This document shows positions 5,272 through 10,715 of a DNA stretch of 10,715 nt, piece by piece. Under the pieces are notes generated by a model. The model ran no database searches, was not told the origin of the DNA, and worked only from the letters and a program-made list of their open reading frames with translations. Position 1 is the first letter of the stretch. Each line of letters opens with the position of its first letter. The position numbers and the translations under genes were made by a program. This DNA is from Halovenus sp. GTDB lineage: Archaea > Halobacteriota > Halobacteria > Halobacteriales > Haloarculaceae. Where the stretch lies: NCBI GenBank assembly GCA_003551265.1, contig PUMG01000168.1, forward strand, positions 1 to 10,715, written 5' to 3'.

Positions 5272-5277
5272 ATAATT
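5272..5277 (-). promoter_or_regulatory. Probable TATA box of tRNA-Val
   Basis: AATTAT on the minus strand lies 26-31 bases before the tRNA 5' end in otherwise GC-rich sequence, the spacing expected for transcription starting at or near the mature 5' end. Confidence 0.45.
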
Positions 5278-5344
5278 GAAGGTTTCGAATCCGTGCCGTC
5301 GTCACGTCCCGCGATTTCGACCGTGCTGGCTCGACCCCTCGATT

Positions 5345-6106
5345 TCACACGTGTGCTTCGGGAAACAGCGCGCGGAGGGACTGCTCCCCCAGCCAGTCCA
5401 CCAGCGAATCAAGTTCGTCGGCCGCCGCCTCGAACAGCTGTCTGCCTGCTTCGCCTGACCCCTCTGTCGGGTCGCCAACCGCACCTGTTGGGGTGAAATC
5501 GATGGTGTCGAAGCCGACTCTCGCGCCGTGGACGTTTGTCCCCCAGCTTTCGGGCGCACCCTCTCCTGCTCTGTCGAGAGCGTCCTCTCTGACCAGGTCA
5601 GCCGTCACGTCCAGCACGAGACTCGTCTCCGCAGGGCCGGCGTGTCCCCCCTCCGTCTCGAAGAGGTCGTCGCTGAGGTCGGGAACACTCTCCCACCAGT
5701 TCCACGTCGGCGCGAAAGCGGTCTCGTCGCCACGCAGCCGACGCGCCGCACGCGCGAGCGCATCTACGTTCCCTCCGTGACCGTTGACCACGACTGCCTT
5801 CTGTATCCCGTGACTCGCCATCGATTCGAGCGTATCGCTCACGTAGGCTTCGAACGTCTCCGGTGTCGTCCAGAGCGTACCGTGAAACTGCCGGTGATGT
5901 TCGCTGACACCCACCGGAATCGTCGGCAAAACAGCGACGTCGTCGCGGTCGGTGAGCGTCCGGGCGAACGCCTCCGCGAGCACGAAGTCCGTCCCCAGCG
6001 GGAGCGCTGGACCATGCTGTTCTGTGCTCCCGACGGGCAACACTGCTACTTCGACATCTTCGAACGCTTCCTGTGCGGTCGTCGTGGTGTGGTCTGCGAG
6101 TCGCAT
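5345..6106 (-). CDS. Creatininase-superfamily metal-dependent amidohydrolase
   Basis: A 253-residue cytoplasmic hydrolase of the creatininase fold, the superfamily that includes creatininase, the archaeal FAPy deformylase ArfB (riboflavin/F420 pathway) and the mycofactocin peptidase MftE. Visible signatures are GSTEQHGPALPLGTD (26-40; metal ligands Glu29, His31, Asp40), SEHHRQFHGTLW (68-79), NGHGGN (108-113, His110) and EGGHAGPAETS (152-162). At the site where bacterial creatininase has a Glu ligand two residues after the His, this protein has Gly112; the ArfB/MftE-like GHAGPAET motif with Glu160 probably supplies it. This favours the ArfB/MftE side over true creatininase, but I cannot assign the substrate. 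Length is normal and the ATG at 6104-6106 is the only good start. It is a single gene; a weak TATA-like GAATAGG lies about 30 bases upstream. Confidence 0.9.
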   Translation of the reverse strand: MRLADHTTTTAQEAFEDVEVAVLPVGSTEQHGPALPLGTDFVLAEAFARTLTDRDDVAVLPTIPVGVSEHHRQFHGTLWTTPETFEAYVSDTLESMASHGIQKAVVVNGHGGNVDALARAARRLRGDETAFAPTWNWWESVPDLSDDLFETEGGHAGPAETSLVLDVTADLVREDALDRAGEGAPESWGTNVHGARVGFDTIDFTPTGAVGDPTEGSGEAGRQLFEAAADELDSLVDWLGEQSLRALFPEAHV

Positions 6107-6167
6107 ACCAGCGTTTCGACGGACACCGTCCTATTCATCGTTTGGGTTGTCAAAGAGATAGGCTGAC

Positions 6168-6252
6168 CTTATAGGGATTATCGTACCTGTACAGAGATTC
6201 TCGCTGCAACGTACAGCGAGAATCTATGATGACGTAGGATAATCCCTATCAG
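6168..6252. repeat. 85-bp near-perfect palindrome (MITE-like foldback element or giant hairpin)
   Basis: Two 39-base arms (6168-6206 and 6214-6252) are reverse complements except for about six positions and surround a 7-base loop. The outer 12 bases ATAGGGATTATC (6171-6182) pair exactly with GATAATCCCTAT (6238-6249), and the inner 12 bases AGATTCTCGCTG (6195-6206) pair exactly with CAGCGAGAATCT (6214-6225). The mismatches lie in the middle. The base composition is lower in GC than the surrounding genes. The right arm supplies the stop codon of the reading frame 6249-6584. Flanking target-site duplications are not obvious; a TA duplication is possible on the left only. The structure fits a small non-autonomous transposon remnant, or a strong hairpin insulating convergent or tandem transcription. 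Confidence 0.75.
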
Positions 6253-6584
6253 TCTGTTTCGCTCCGGAAACGCTCTATCAGGTGTGCAAATTTATCTGTA
6301 TCCTCGAATATGTCGTAGTCATCATCAGCACCAACGAGAAGGATGACGTTCCCCTCACTGTCGCTGTTGAGGTCTGTGGCAACAGCGACGGCGTACACAT
6401 CTCCGATAGCAGGGCTATACTCTGCTTTCATGTCTGCGGCATCCCCCCAGAGAGTATCGATGTTGTACTCGGTTACACCCATGTCCCGGAGGTCGTTGAT
6501 ATGAGCCTCGGCCGTTTCCAGAGAGGTTTTTCGGGCGGCGATGGAGTGGGATTCAGCAAAGTTGATGGTCGAGACGTAGCTCAA
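6249..6584 (-). pseudogene. Truncated gene remnant, C-terminal fragment of an unrecognised protein
   Basis: From a TTG at 6582-6584 the minus strand encodes 111 residues with clear haloarchaeal coding character: an alpha-helical start (SLETAEAHINDLRDMGV) followed by an alpha/beta part (YAVAVATDLNSDSEGNVILL, then VGADDDYDIFEDTDKFAHLI, ending FRSETD). There is no ATG or GTG at a plausible place with a promoter: the first ATG (6480-6482) would cut the helix, and the open frame further upstream overlaps the end of pgi and loses coding character. I read it as the 3' part of a gene that lost its N-terminus. Its stop codon falls in the outer arm of the palindrome. I do not recognise the family; a small intact gene with a TTG start is the alternative. 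Confidence 0.5.
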
Positions 6585-6652
6585 AATTTGTATTACATGG
6601 GACCTTCTGAAGAGAGAAACCGTATGGCCAGCGACCAGAGGGATTGGCAGTC

Positions 6653-7948
6653 CTACTCGACGACGAACCGGTGTTTCTCTGCGACGGCTGCTACCTCCTC
6701 GAACTCCCCGCCACCGAGCAGTCCGCGGGCAGCGCGTTTCCCCCACTCGACTGCCGGCTGGGTGAACGTCTCGACGCCGTAGAGCTCTCCGGCGAGGATG
6801 CAGGCTGCTTCCATCTCGTAGAGTAGCGCCCCGAGGCACTCGGCGTCGAGACGTTCGATTTCGATGCGGACGTTCGGACATCCGGCCGCCGCGAGACTCG
6901 CTTCCGTGGCATCGAACTCCGCTCGCAGTAACTCACCGAGGTCGCGCCCCCCGAGGTAGGCGAGGTCGTCAATCTCCGTCTCGGGAACAGTGAGGGACCC
7001 TCGCTCGCGCGGTCTAACGAGCGTCACCATCTTGTCACGGGGACCGGCCCGGTACAGCTGGAGCTGTGAGTGCTGGTCGGTGGCTCCGAGCGCACGAACT
7101 GGCGTCTGACCACCACCATCTTTGCCGAGGCTCTCAGCCCAGAGCTGTGCGAACCACTCGGCAAACGACTCCAGCCCCTCGGCATACGGCATCATCACGT
7201 TCGTCCCCGCCCCGCGTTCGTCGAGTGCGTACGCAACCGCCCCGTAGGCGTAGGCTGGACAGTCGAACAGCGACCCGGTCAGGCTGTCGGCACGTGCCTG
7301 TGCCCCGTCGAGCAGCGCGTCGATGTCGTGACCCTGAATCGCTGCCGGGACGAGTCCGACCGTCGACAGCGCGCCGAATCGACCGGGAACGCCATCGGGA
7401 ACGTCGAGCGCGGGCAGGTCGTGGCTCTCGGCGAGGCGACGGAGGGGACCATCAGAGCCCGTAGTGACCACTGTCTGGTCAGTCCAGTCGACACCCGCTC
7501 GCTCCATGGTCTCACGAACCACCAGAAAATTAGCCAGCGTCTCCGCAGTGGTACCCGACCGGGAGACGACGTGGACAGCGGTCTCGGCCAGCGAGAGCGA
7601 CTCCAGCAGCGTGCGGGTGTGTTCGGGGTCGACGTTGTCCAGTACGTGATGCTCGGCACCGTCACCTCCCAGGGCCTCGGAGATAGTCTTCGCTCCCAGA
7701 GCGCTCCCGCCGATGCCGACCGTCAGGACGCTCGTGCAGTCGGAGAACGGTTCACAGGCCTCTCGAACGAGAGAGGTGTCCGTCGTCTCGGGCAGGTTCA
7801 GTGCTGCGTATCCGAATTCGTCGTTGGTGCGGCCGTCAGCGATTCGCTCGTGTGCGGCGCCGACGCGCTCGTCGAGACGCTCCAGTTGAGTGGTGTTGAG
7901 GGAAGGTGTGTTGTTTTCGGTCAGCACGTTTCCGATATCGACGTTCAT
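6653..7948 (-). CDS. pgi: Glucose-6-phosphate isomerase
   Basis: This cytoplasmic enzyme interconverts glucose-6-phosphate and fructose-6-phosphate; in haloarchaea it serves mainly gluconeogenesis and hexose entry into the semi-phosphorylative Entner-Doudoroff route. At 431 residues it belongs to the shorter bacterial/archaeal PGI type, not the cupin type of other Euryarchaeota. The first SIS domain has GIGGSALGAKT (78-88) and the phosphate-binding SRSGTT (129-134). Also visible are PGRFGALSTVG with Arg190, the catalytic Glu272 in WAESLGKDG, His293 in GATDQHSQ, and Lys404 in QPAVEWGKRAARG, so the active site is complete. A Shine-Dalgarno GAGGTGA lies 3 bases before the ATG. It is divergent from the DUF5812-like gene across 100 bases. 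Confidence 0.97.
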   Translation of the reverse strand: MNVDIGNVLTENNTPSLNTTQLERLDERVGAAHERIADGRTNDEFGYAALNLPETTDTSLVREACEPFSDCTSVLTVGIGGSALGAKTISEALGGDGAEHHVLDNVDPEHTRTLLESLSLAETAVHVVSRSGTTAETLANFLVVRETMERAGVDWTDQTVVTTGSDGPLRRLAESHDLPALDVPDGVPGRFGALSTVGLVPAAIQGHDIDALLDGAQARADSLTGSLFDCPAYAYGAVAYALDERGAGTNVMMPYAEGLESFAEWFAQLWAESLGKDGGGQTPVRALGATDQHSQLQLYRAGPRDKMVTLVRPRERGSLTVPETEIDDLAYLGGRDLGELLRAEFDATEASLAAAGCPNVRIEIERLDAECLGALLYEMEAACILAGELYGVETFTQPAVEWGKRAARGLLGGGEFEEVAAVAEKHRFVVE

Positions 7949-7951
7949 AGC

Positions 7952-7958
7952 TCACCTC
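7952..7958 (-). promoter_or_regulatory. Shine-Dalgarno of pgi
   Basis: The minus strand reads GAGGTGA ending 3 bases before the pgi ATG, a long match to the 16S rRNA 3' end. It implies a leadered pgi transcript, unlike the apparently leaderless neighbours. Confidence 0.6.
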
Positions 7959-8048
7959 TCGCTCCCGGTGTGGATAGAACTCACGACTCGTCTCGTCCCG
8001 TCGGACGCAGCCGAAACCACGAAAAGCACGCCGAACCTACTCTATGCC

Positions 8049-8780
8049 ATGACACCACCGGAGGATACAGCAGATGATCATAACGCTAACGGTGACGGTG
8101 ATTCTCGCGATGCTGTCGAGGACGGCGTCGACGAGTCTCCAGATACTGTCGAGGACGAAGTCCTTTCGATGTACGAACGAGGGGAGAACGTCGGTCCGGG
8201 TGACGTTCCTGGTCCTGATTCTCACGAAGAGGAACAGGAGACCGAGACCAGCAACCCGGAACCTGCACTGTCCGCACCGAAAGTCGAGCCAGCGACGGGT
8301 GACCTCGACGAGGTGACCGGCACGTTCTACGTCAAGTACGCACAGGAACTATCGGTCACGCTCCACGAGGTGGACACCGCCCAGATATGCACGCTCGTCG
8401 AGAACCCTGGCTTCGAGCGTCACGACATCGTCGAAGCCACGCTCGCAGCGCAGCCACCGATGGGTGTCTCCTACCTCGTCGACGAACTCGACGCCCACTA
8501 CTCGATACCCGTCGAGACGAGTCCGGAGTCGACGACGACACAGGTCAGTGACATCGCTGCCGGAGAACTCGACATCGGCGACGCCATCGCGATCGAGCGG
8601 GAGGGAAAAGGCGAGATACACATCCTCCGCGTCGAGCCCGGACAGACCGCACAGGTCGCCGAGGAACTCCACGACGACGAGATGACCTACAAGAACGCCG
8701 CACGCTACGACCACGTCGAAAGGGTCGAGATCCGGACGGACGACGACCGCGGTGTCGTCTCTATCCGGTATCTCCCCTGA
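8049..8780 (+). CDS. DUF5812-like haloarchaeal protein with an acidic N-terminal extension
   Basis: A 243-residue soluble protein of unknown function. Residues 1-88 are low-complexity, rich in Asp, Glu, Ser and Pro, and probably disordered. Residues 89-243 form a conserved-looking beta-rich domain: GTFYVKYAQELSVTLHEVD, then ICTLVENPGFERHDIVEATL, the PPMGVSYLVDEL stretch, and an ending RGVVSIRYLP. From memory this pattern is the haloarchaeal family DUF5812, in which many members lack the long extension. The frame is open back to 7890, but that part overlaps the start of pgi and has no coding character, so I chose the ATG at 8049-8051. An A-rich AAAAG lies 23-27 bases upstream as a weak TATA element. 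No catalytic motif or membrane segment is visible. Confidence 0.82.
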   Translation: MTPPEDTADDHNANGDGDSRDAVEDGVDESPDTVEDEVLSMYERGENVGPGDVPGPDSHEEEQETETSNPEPALSAPKVEPATGDLDEVTGTFYVKYAQELSVTLHEVDTAQICTLVENPGFERHDIVEATLAAQPPMGVSYLVDELDAHYSIPVETSPESTTTQVSDIAAGELDIGDAIAIEREGKGEIHILRVEPGQTAQVAEELHDDEMTYKNAARYDHVERVEIRTDDDRGVVSIRYLP

Positions 8781-8831
8781 CAGAGGGACGTGAGTCGAGA
8801 CATTCGTTGATGGATCTGCTCAGCGTATTCC

Positions 8832-9389
8832 TCACCTGACACAGACGGTTTCGCCCGCAAACAGCCGAGCGTGCTCGACGACGGTTTCACCGAGTGTTTC
8901 GGTCCGCTCACGAGCTTTCTCGTCGACGAGTTCGCCGTGTTCGATTGTGCTGCTGACGTTCGGAATGCCGACCTGGTGAGAGAGGGGGTGGGCACGAAGC
9001 CAGACACAGATTGTTCGGAGGTGGAGGAGCGATGGCGTCGGGAAGCGACCGCCTGCGACGGTCACCAGCCCGACCGGTTTCTCCTCGAACTCATCGGAAC
9101 CGCAGTAGTCGAGCGCCGTCTTGAGCGTCGACGAGACCGAACCGTGGTATATCGGCGTCCCGAGCAAGAGTCCGTCTGCCTCTCGAACGTCCGCCCGGAG
9201 GGCAGGGGCGTCACCGGCATCCTTGTCGTCGCCGTCATAAAGCGGCAGGTCGTACTCACGAAGGTCCAGCAACGCGGTCTCGGCACCGGCAGCTTTCGCT
9301 GCTGTGAGGGCGTGTTCCAGCACGATTCGGGTGCTGCTGTTCTCGCGCAAACTTCCACAGACTCCCACGACACGGGGATGAGCTGTCAT
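8832..9389 (-). CDS. NADPH-dependent FMN reductase-like flavoprotein
   Basis: A 185-residue flavodoxin-fold oxidoreductase that should bind FMN and reduce flavin, quinone or azo substrates with NAD(P)H. Family signatures in order are the phosphate-binding loop VGVCGSLRENSST (8-20), LLGTPIYHGSVSSTLKTALDY (75-95), where the TPIYHGS loop contacts the flavin, and VTVAGGRF (109-116) for the ring-binding loop. The open frame extends 72 codons further upstream, but that stretch runs antisense-like through the neighbouring gene, so the ATG at 9387-9389 (MTAHPRVVG) is the start. It lies 61 bases downstream of the DUF5814-like gene on the same strand; a GTATAC-type element at 9418-9427 could be its own promoter. 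It is convergent with the DUF5812-like gene, with a gap of 51 bases. Confidence 0.9.
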   Translation of the reverse strand: MTAHPRVVGVCGSLRENSSTRIVLEHALTAAKAAGAETALLDLREYDLPLYDGDDKDAGDAPALRADVREADGLLLGTPIYHGSVSSTLKTALDYCGSDEFEEKPVGLVTVAGGRFPTPSLLHLRTICVWLRAHPLSHQVGIPNVSSTIEHGELVDEKARERTETLGETVVEHARLFAGETVCVR

Positions 9390-9450
9390 CTCTGTGGCTC
9401 CCCATAGCGAGGCAGGAGTATACGTATCTTCGGAACTCTCTCGTGAGACG

Positions 9451-9906
9451 TCACCTGAGAAGCCCTTCACGCAGGCGTCGGAGTTCCCGGGCTTTGTGTG
9501 GCTGGCCGTCGACATCAGCGAGAGTTTCGGCGGCTTCGAGCGTTCGGACGGAGTCATCGAGAAACGAGAGAACGTCGCCAGGGTAGGCATACAGCATGTA
9601 CTCATCGCCTATCACGTCGACGATTGCGTCGGGACCGAGACCCTGTTCGCGCAGTTCAAGCAGGTAGCGGACGAACTTGCGCTCGGGACACCCACAGTGG
9701 GGGTTCGACTGACAATCACAGTCGAGAAAGGTCTCCGCAAAGTCGAGCACCCGGTCCTGTGTGGCGTCGTCTAGCTTTGCGAGACCCTCGCCCTGAAAGA
9801 GGATGTCGAGCGTCGCCCCGGCGAAGGCGCTCTTGGGGAAGGATGTCTCGACTTGAGAGACGAGCTGGCGGTGGTTTTTGAGGTAGACTTTGTCCGTGAT
9901 TGCCAC
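9451..9906 (-). CDS. DUF5814-like haloarchaeal protein with a four-Cys cluster
   Basis: A 151-residue soluble protein of unknown function, matching my recollection of the haloarchaeal family DUF5814. It begins AITDKVYLKNHRQLVSQVET, continues through a helical region, and has a compact cluster CDCQSNPHCGCPERK with Cys63, Cys65, Cys71 and Cys73 (C-x-C-x5-C-x-C), a likely zinc or Fe-S site. A helical C-terminal half follows (YLLELREQGLGPDAIVDVIG, then DVLSFLDDSVRTLEAAE). The start codon is GTG at 9904-9906; the residues after it fit the family start and TTTTAGT sits 28-34 bases upstream. Cys is rare in halophile proteins, so the cluster is probably functional. It may be co-transcribed with the FMN reductase gene. 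Confidence 0.82.
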   Translation of the reverse strand: MAITDKVYLKNHRQLVSQVETSFPKSAFAGATLDILFQGEGLAKLDDATQDRVLDFAETFLDCDCQSNPHCGCPERKFVRYLLELREQGLGPDAIVDVIGDEYMLYAYPGDVLSFLDDSVRTLEAAETLADVDGQPHKARELRRLREGLLR

Positions 9907-9933
9907 GTGTAGCTGTCTGGACGAGTCTCGGGG

Positions 9934-9940
9934 ACTAAAA
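9934..9940 (-). promoter_or_regulatory. TATA box of the DUF5814-like gene
   Basis: TTTTAGT on the minus strand lies 28-34 bases before the GTG start, which fits a leader of only a few bases and supports the GTG. Confidence 0.55.
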
Positions 9941-10016
9941 CGCGGCGATTGCTGGCGGCAGTTTCCAGGACAGGGAGGGACGGTAACGGTTCACTCGGTC
10001 GGGTAAGTCCGTAACG

Positions 10017-10022
10017 TATATC
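10017..10022 (+). promoter_or_regulatory. Probable TATA box of tRNA-His
   Basis: TATATC lies about 29-34 bases before the tRNA 5' end in an otherwise mixed intergenic region, a suitable position for a start a few bases upstream of the mature RNA. Confidence 0.5.
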
Positions 10023-10050
10023 TGTCCTACATCGGTAGATAACAGTGCGT

Positions 10051-10122
10051 GTCCGGGCTGGGGTAGTGGTATCCTTTGGGCTTGTGGTGCCCAAGACGTG
10101 GGTTCAATTCCCGCGCCCGGAC
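10051..10122 (+). tRNA. tRNA-His (anticodon GTG) with encoded G-1
   Basis: It folds completely: G-1 at 10051, acceptor TCCGGGC/GCCCGGA, T8-G9, D-arm GGG/CCT with A14, G18-G19 and A21, anticodon stem TGGGC/GCCCA around loop TTGTGGT (GTG at 34-36, His), a 4-base variable loop, T-arm GTGGG/CCCGC around TTCAATT, and discriminator C73. The extra G-1 opposite C73 is the identity element of tRNA-His. CCA is not encoded and there is no intron. The flanks show no integration scar like that at tRNA-Val. Confidence 0.96.
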
Positions 10123-10135
10123 TAACTGTTTTCGT

Positions 10136-10375
10136 TCATCTCCGAGAAACGACCAATAACAGCAAGATTACTCCGGAAATGACAAGATACACGGTGAGAA
10201 GATCGCTCATTCTGACGGACGTGAAATACACAACGATGGCGTGGAGTGTTACGTAATGGACCATCAGAACGACGAGCCCGGTGCGATGGACCGGATTGCT
10301 CAGGTCGATGTACTCATCGGTCGTGGCAAATTCGTCGGGATTCATCCGCCACTCCTTCGGGCCCTTGTAAGGCAT
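10136..10375 (-). CDS. Small two-helix membrane protein, unknown function
   Basis: A 79-residue protein from ATG 10373-10375 (MPYKGPKEWRMNPDEF). The N-terminal ~35 residues are polar (TTDEYIDLSNPVHRTG) and probably cytoplasmic. Two hydrophobic segments follow, TGLVVLMVHYVTLHAIVVYF (about 34-53) and MSDLLTVYLVISGVILLLLV (about 57-76), ending in RR. A TTG ten codons upstream also keeps the frame open but has no support; the stretch before the ATG holds TTTTTAT at 30-36 bases, a reasonable TATA box. The stop lies 13 bases after tRNA-His, so the two are convergent. No family is recognised. Confidence 0.72.
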   Translation of the reverse strand: MPYKGPKEWRMNPDEFATTDEYIDLSNPVHRTGLVVLMVHYVTLHAIVVYFTSVRMSDLLTVYLVISGVILLLLVVSRR

Positions 10376-10404
10376 TCGTCTCGTTATGCTAACTGCGGCT
10401 GTCA

Positions 10405-10411
10405 ATAAAAA
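10405..10411 (-). promoter_or_regulatory. TATA box of the 79-residue membrane protein gene
   Basis: TTTTTAT on the minus strand, 30-36 bases before the ATG at 10375. It overlaps the alternative TTG start, which argues against that start. Confidence 0.5.
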
Positions 10412-10452
10412 TCGTTGTATCCTGTCTCCGGCCCTTCTTTCTATATACTAAC

Positions 10453-10460
10453 ATATAAAT
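10453..10460 (+). promoter_or_regulatory. Strong TATA box of the 69-residue membrane protein gene
   Basis: ATATAAAT lies 25-32 bases before the ATG at 10485, a near-ideal archaeal TATA element. The spacing predicts a leaderless transcript beginning at or next to the ATG. Confidence 0.65.
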
Positions 10461-10484
10461 GCGCAACAGTACAGTGACGGTGTG

Positions 10485-10694
10485 ATGGACGAGCGCACAG
10501 CGGGATTTCTTACATCACCCCGGGGTCAGAAGGTCGCTGCGGTTGCTCTGATTCTGGGCGGATTGTTTCAAGTGGCCGGTGGTCTCGCACAGGACACACT
10601 CCCGTGGACGTTATTTTATGCCATCACGGGACTGGGCGTCGCTCTCTCTGGCGCTCTTTTCCTGCGCAACGCAAGACAGTCTGTCGAGGAGTGA
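10485..10694 (+). CDS. Small two-helix membrane protein, unknown function
   Basis: A 69-residue protein beginning MDERTAGFLTSPRGQK, with two hydrophobic segments: VAAVALILGGLFQVAGGLA (about 17-35) and LPWTLFYAITGLGVALSGAL (about 39-58). A charged tail follows (RNARQSVEE). A GTG immediately precedes the ATG; I chose the ATG because it sits the right distance from the strong TATA box. The two Gly-rich helices suggest tight helix packing or oligomerisation. No family is recognised. It is divergent from the other small membrane protein gene, 109 bases apart; a functional link is only a guess. Confidence 0.75.
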   Translation: MDERTAGFLTSPRGQKVAAVALILGGLFQVAGGLAQDTLPWTLFYAITGLGVALSGALFLRNARQSVEE

Positions 10695-10715
10695 CGCTGT
10701 CACGGGACCGTGGTC

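Noticed and set aside
5528..6166. 212-codon plus-strand open frame
   Set aside because: It is antisense to the creatininase-family gene, with Arg- and Cys-rich low-quality composition.
6585..6881. Upstream extension of the 6249-6584 frame
   Set aside because: The added residues overlap pgi and are Arg-rich out-of-frame sequence; coding character begins only after about 6590.
7890..8048. 53-codon N-terminal extension of the DUF5812-like protein
   Set aside because: It overlaps the pgi start and ribosome binding site and lacks acidic coding composition.
7070..8077. 335-codon plus-strand open frame
   Set aside because: It is antisense to pgi, which has a complete active site; the product shows no domain pattern.
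9390..9605. 72-codon N-terminal extension of the FMN reductase-like protein
   Set aside because: The flavodoxin fold starts right after the ATG at 9387-9389; the extension overlaps the neighbouring gene in another frame.

Overview
The window is chromosomal DNA of a haloarchaeon (class Halobacteria). The proteins are strongly acidic, the GC content is high, promoters have archaeal TATA boxes about 25-34 bases before start codons with mostly leaderless genes, and several families are haloarchaeal (DacZ-type diadenylate cyclase, DUF5812-like and DUF5814-like proteins, a DUF7344-like winged helix protein). I cannot name the genus from sequence alone. Nearly everything is ordinary core genome; the unusual part is 3.5-6.6 kb.

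Layout. 1-1217 (+): the C-terminal two thirds of an S9-family serine peptidase, cut by the window edge. 1228-3425 (-): a winged-helix regulator, then dacZ (c-di-AMP synthase) and an MscS-type channel whose ATG directly abuts the dacZ stop. This pair links the second messenger c-di-AMP to an osmotic-stress effector. 3426-5171: a gene-poor, repeat-rich stretch lying against the 3' end of tRNA-Val(GAC), which is on the minus strand at 5172-5246. It holds one lipoprotein gene (4194-4643), two diverged copies of a roughly 200-bp sequence that each end at the same tRNA-Val 3'-end motif, a third tRNA 3'-end fragment, and several perfect inverted repeats. It looks like a decayed integration zone at the tRNA, with no integrase left.

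5345-6106 (-): a creatininase-superfamily amidohydrolase. 6168-6252: an 85-bp near-perfect palindrome, either a MITE-like foldback element or a very large hairpin. It abuts an N-terminally truncated orphan reading frame (6249-6584) downstream of pgi, the glucose-6-phosphate isomerase gene (6653-7948, -). 8049-8780 (+): a DUF5812-like protein with an acidic N-terminal extension, divergent from pgi. 8832-9389 (-): an NADPH-dependent FMN reductase-like flavoprotein. 9451-9906 (-): a DUF5814-like protein with a Cys cluster. 10051-10122 (+): tRNA-His(GTG) with encoded G-1. 10136-10375 (-) and 10485-10694 (+): two small two-helix membrane proteins transcribed divergently.

I found no CRISPR array, complete insertion sequence, phage gene cluster or defence system. 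The best candidates for new biology are the tRNA-Val-associated repeat zone and the palindrome next to the truncated gene. Family names come from recalled motif patterns, not database searches.
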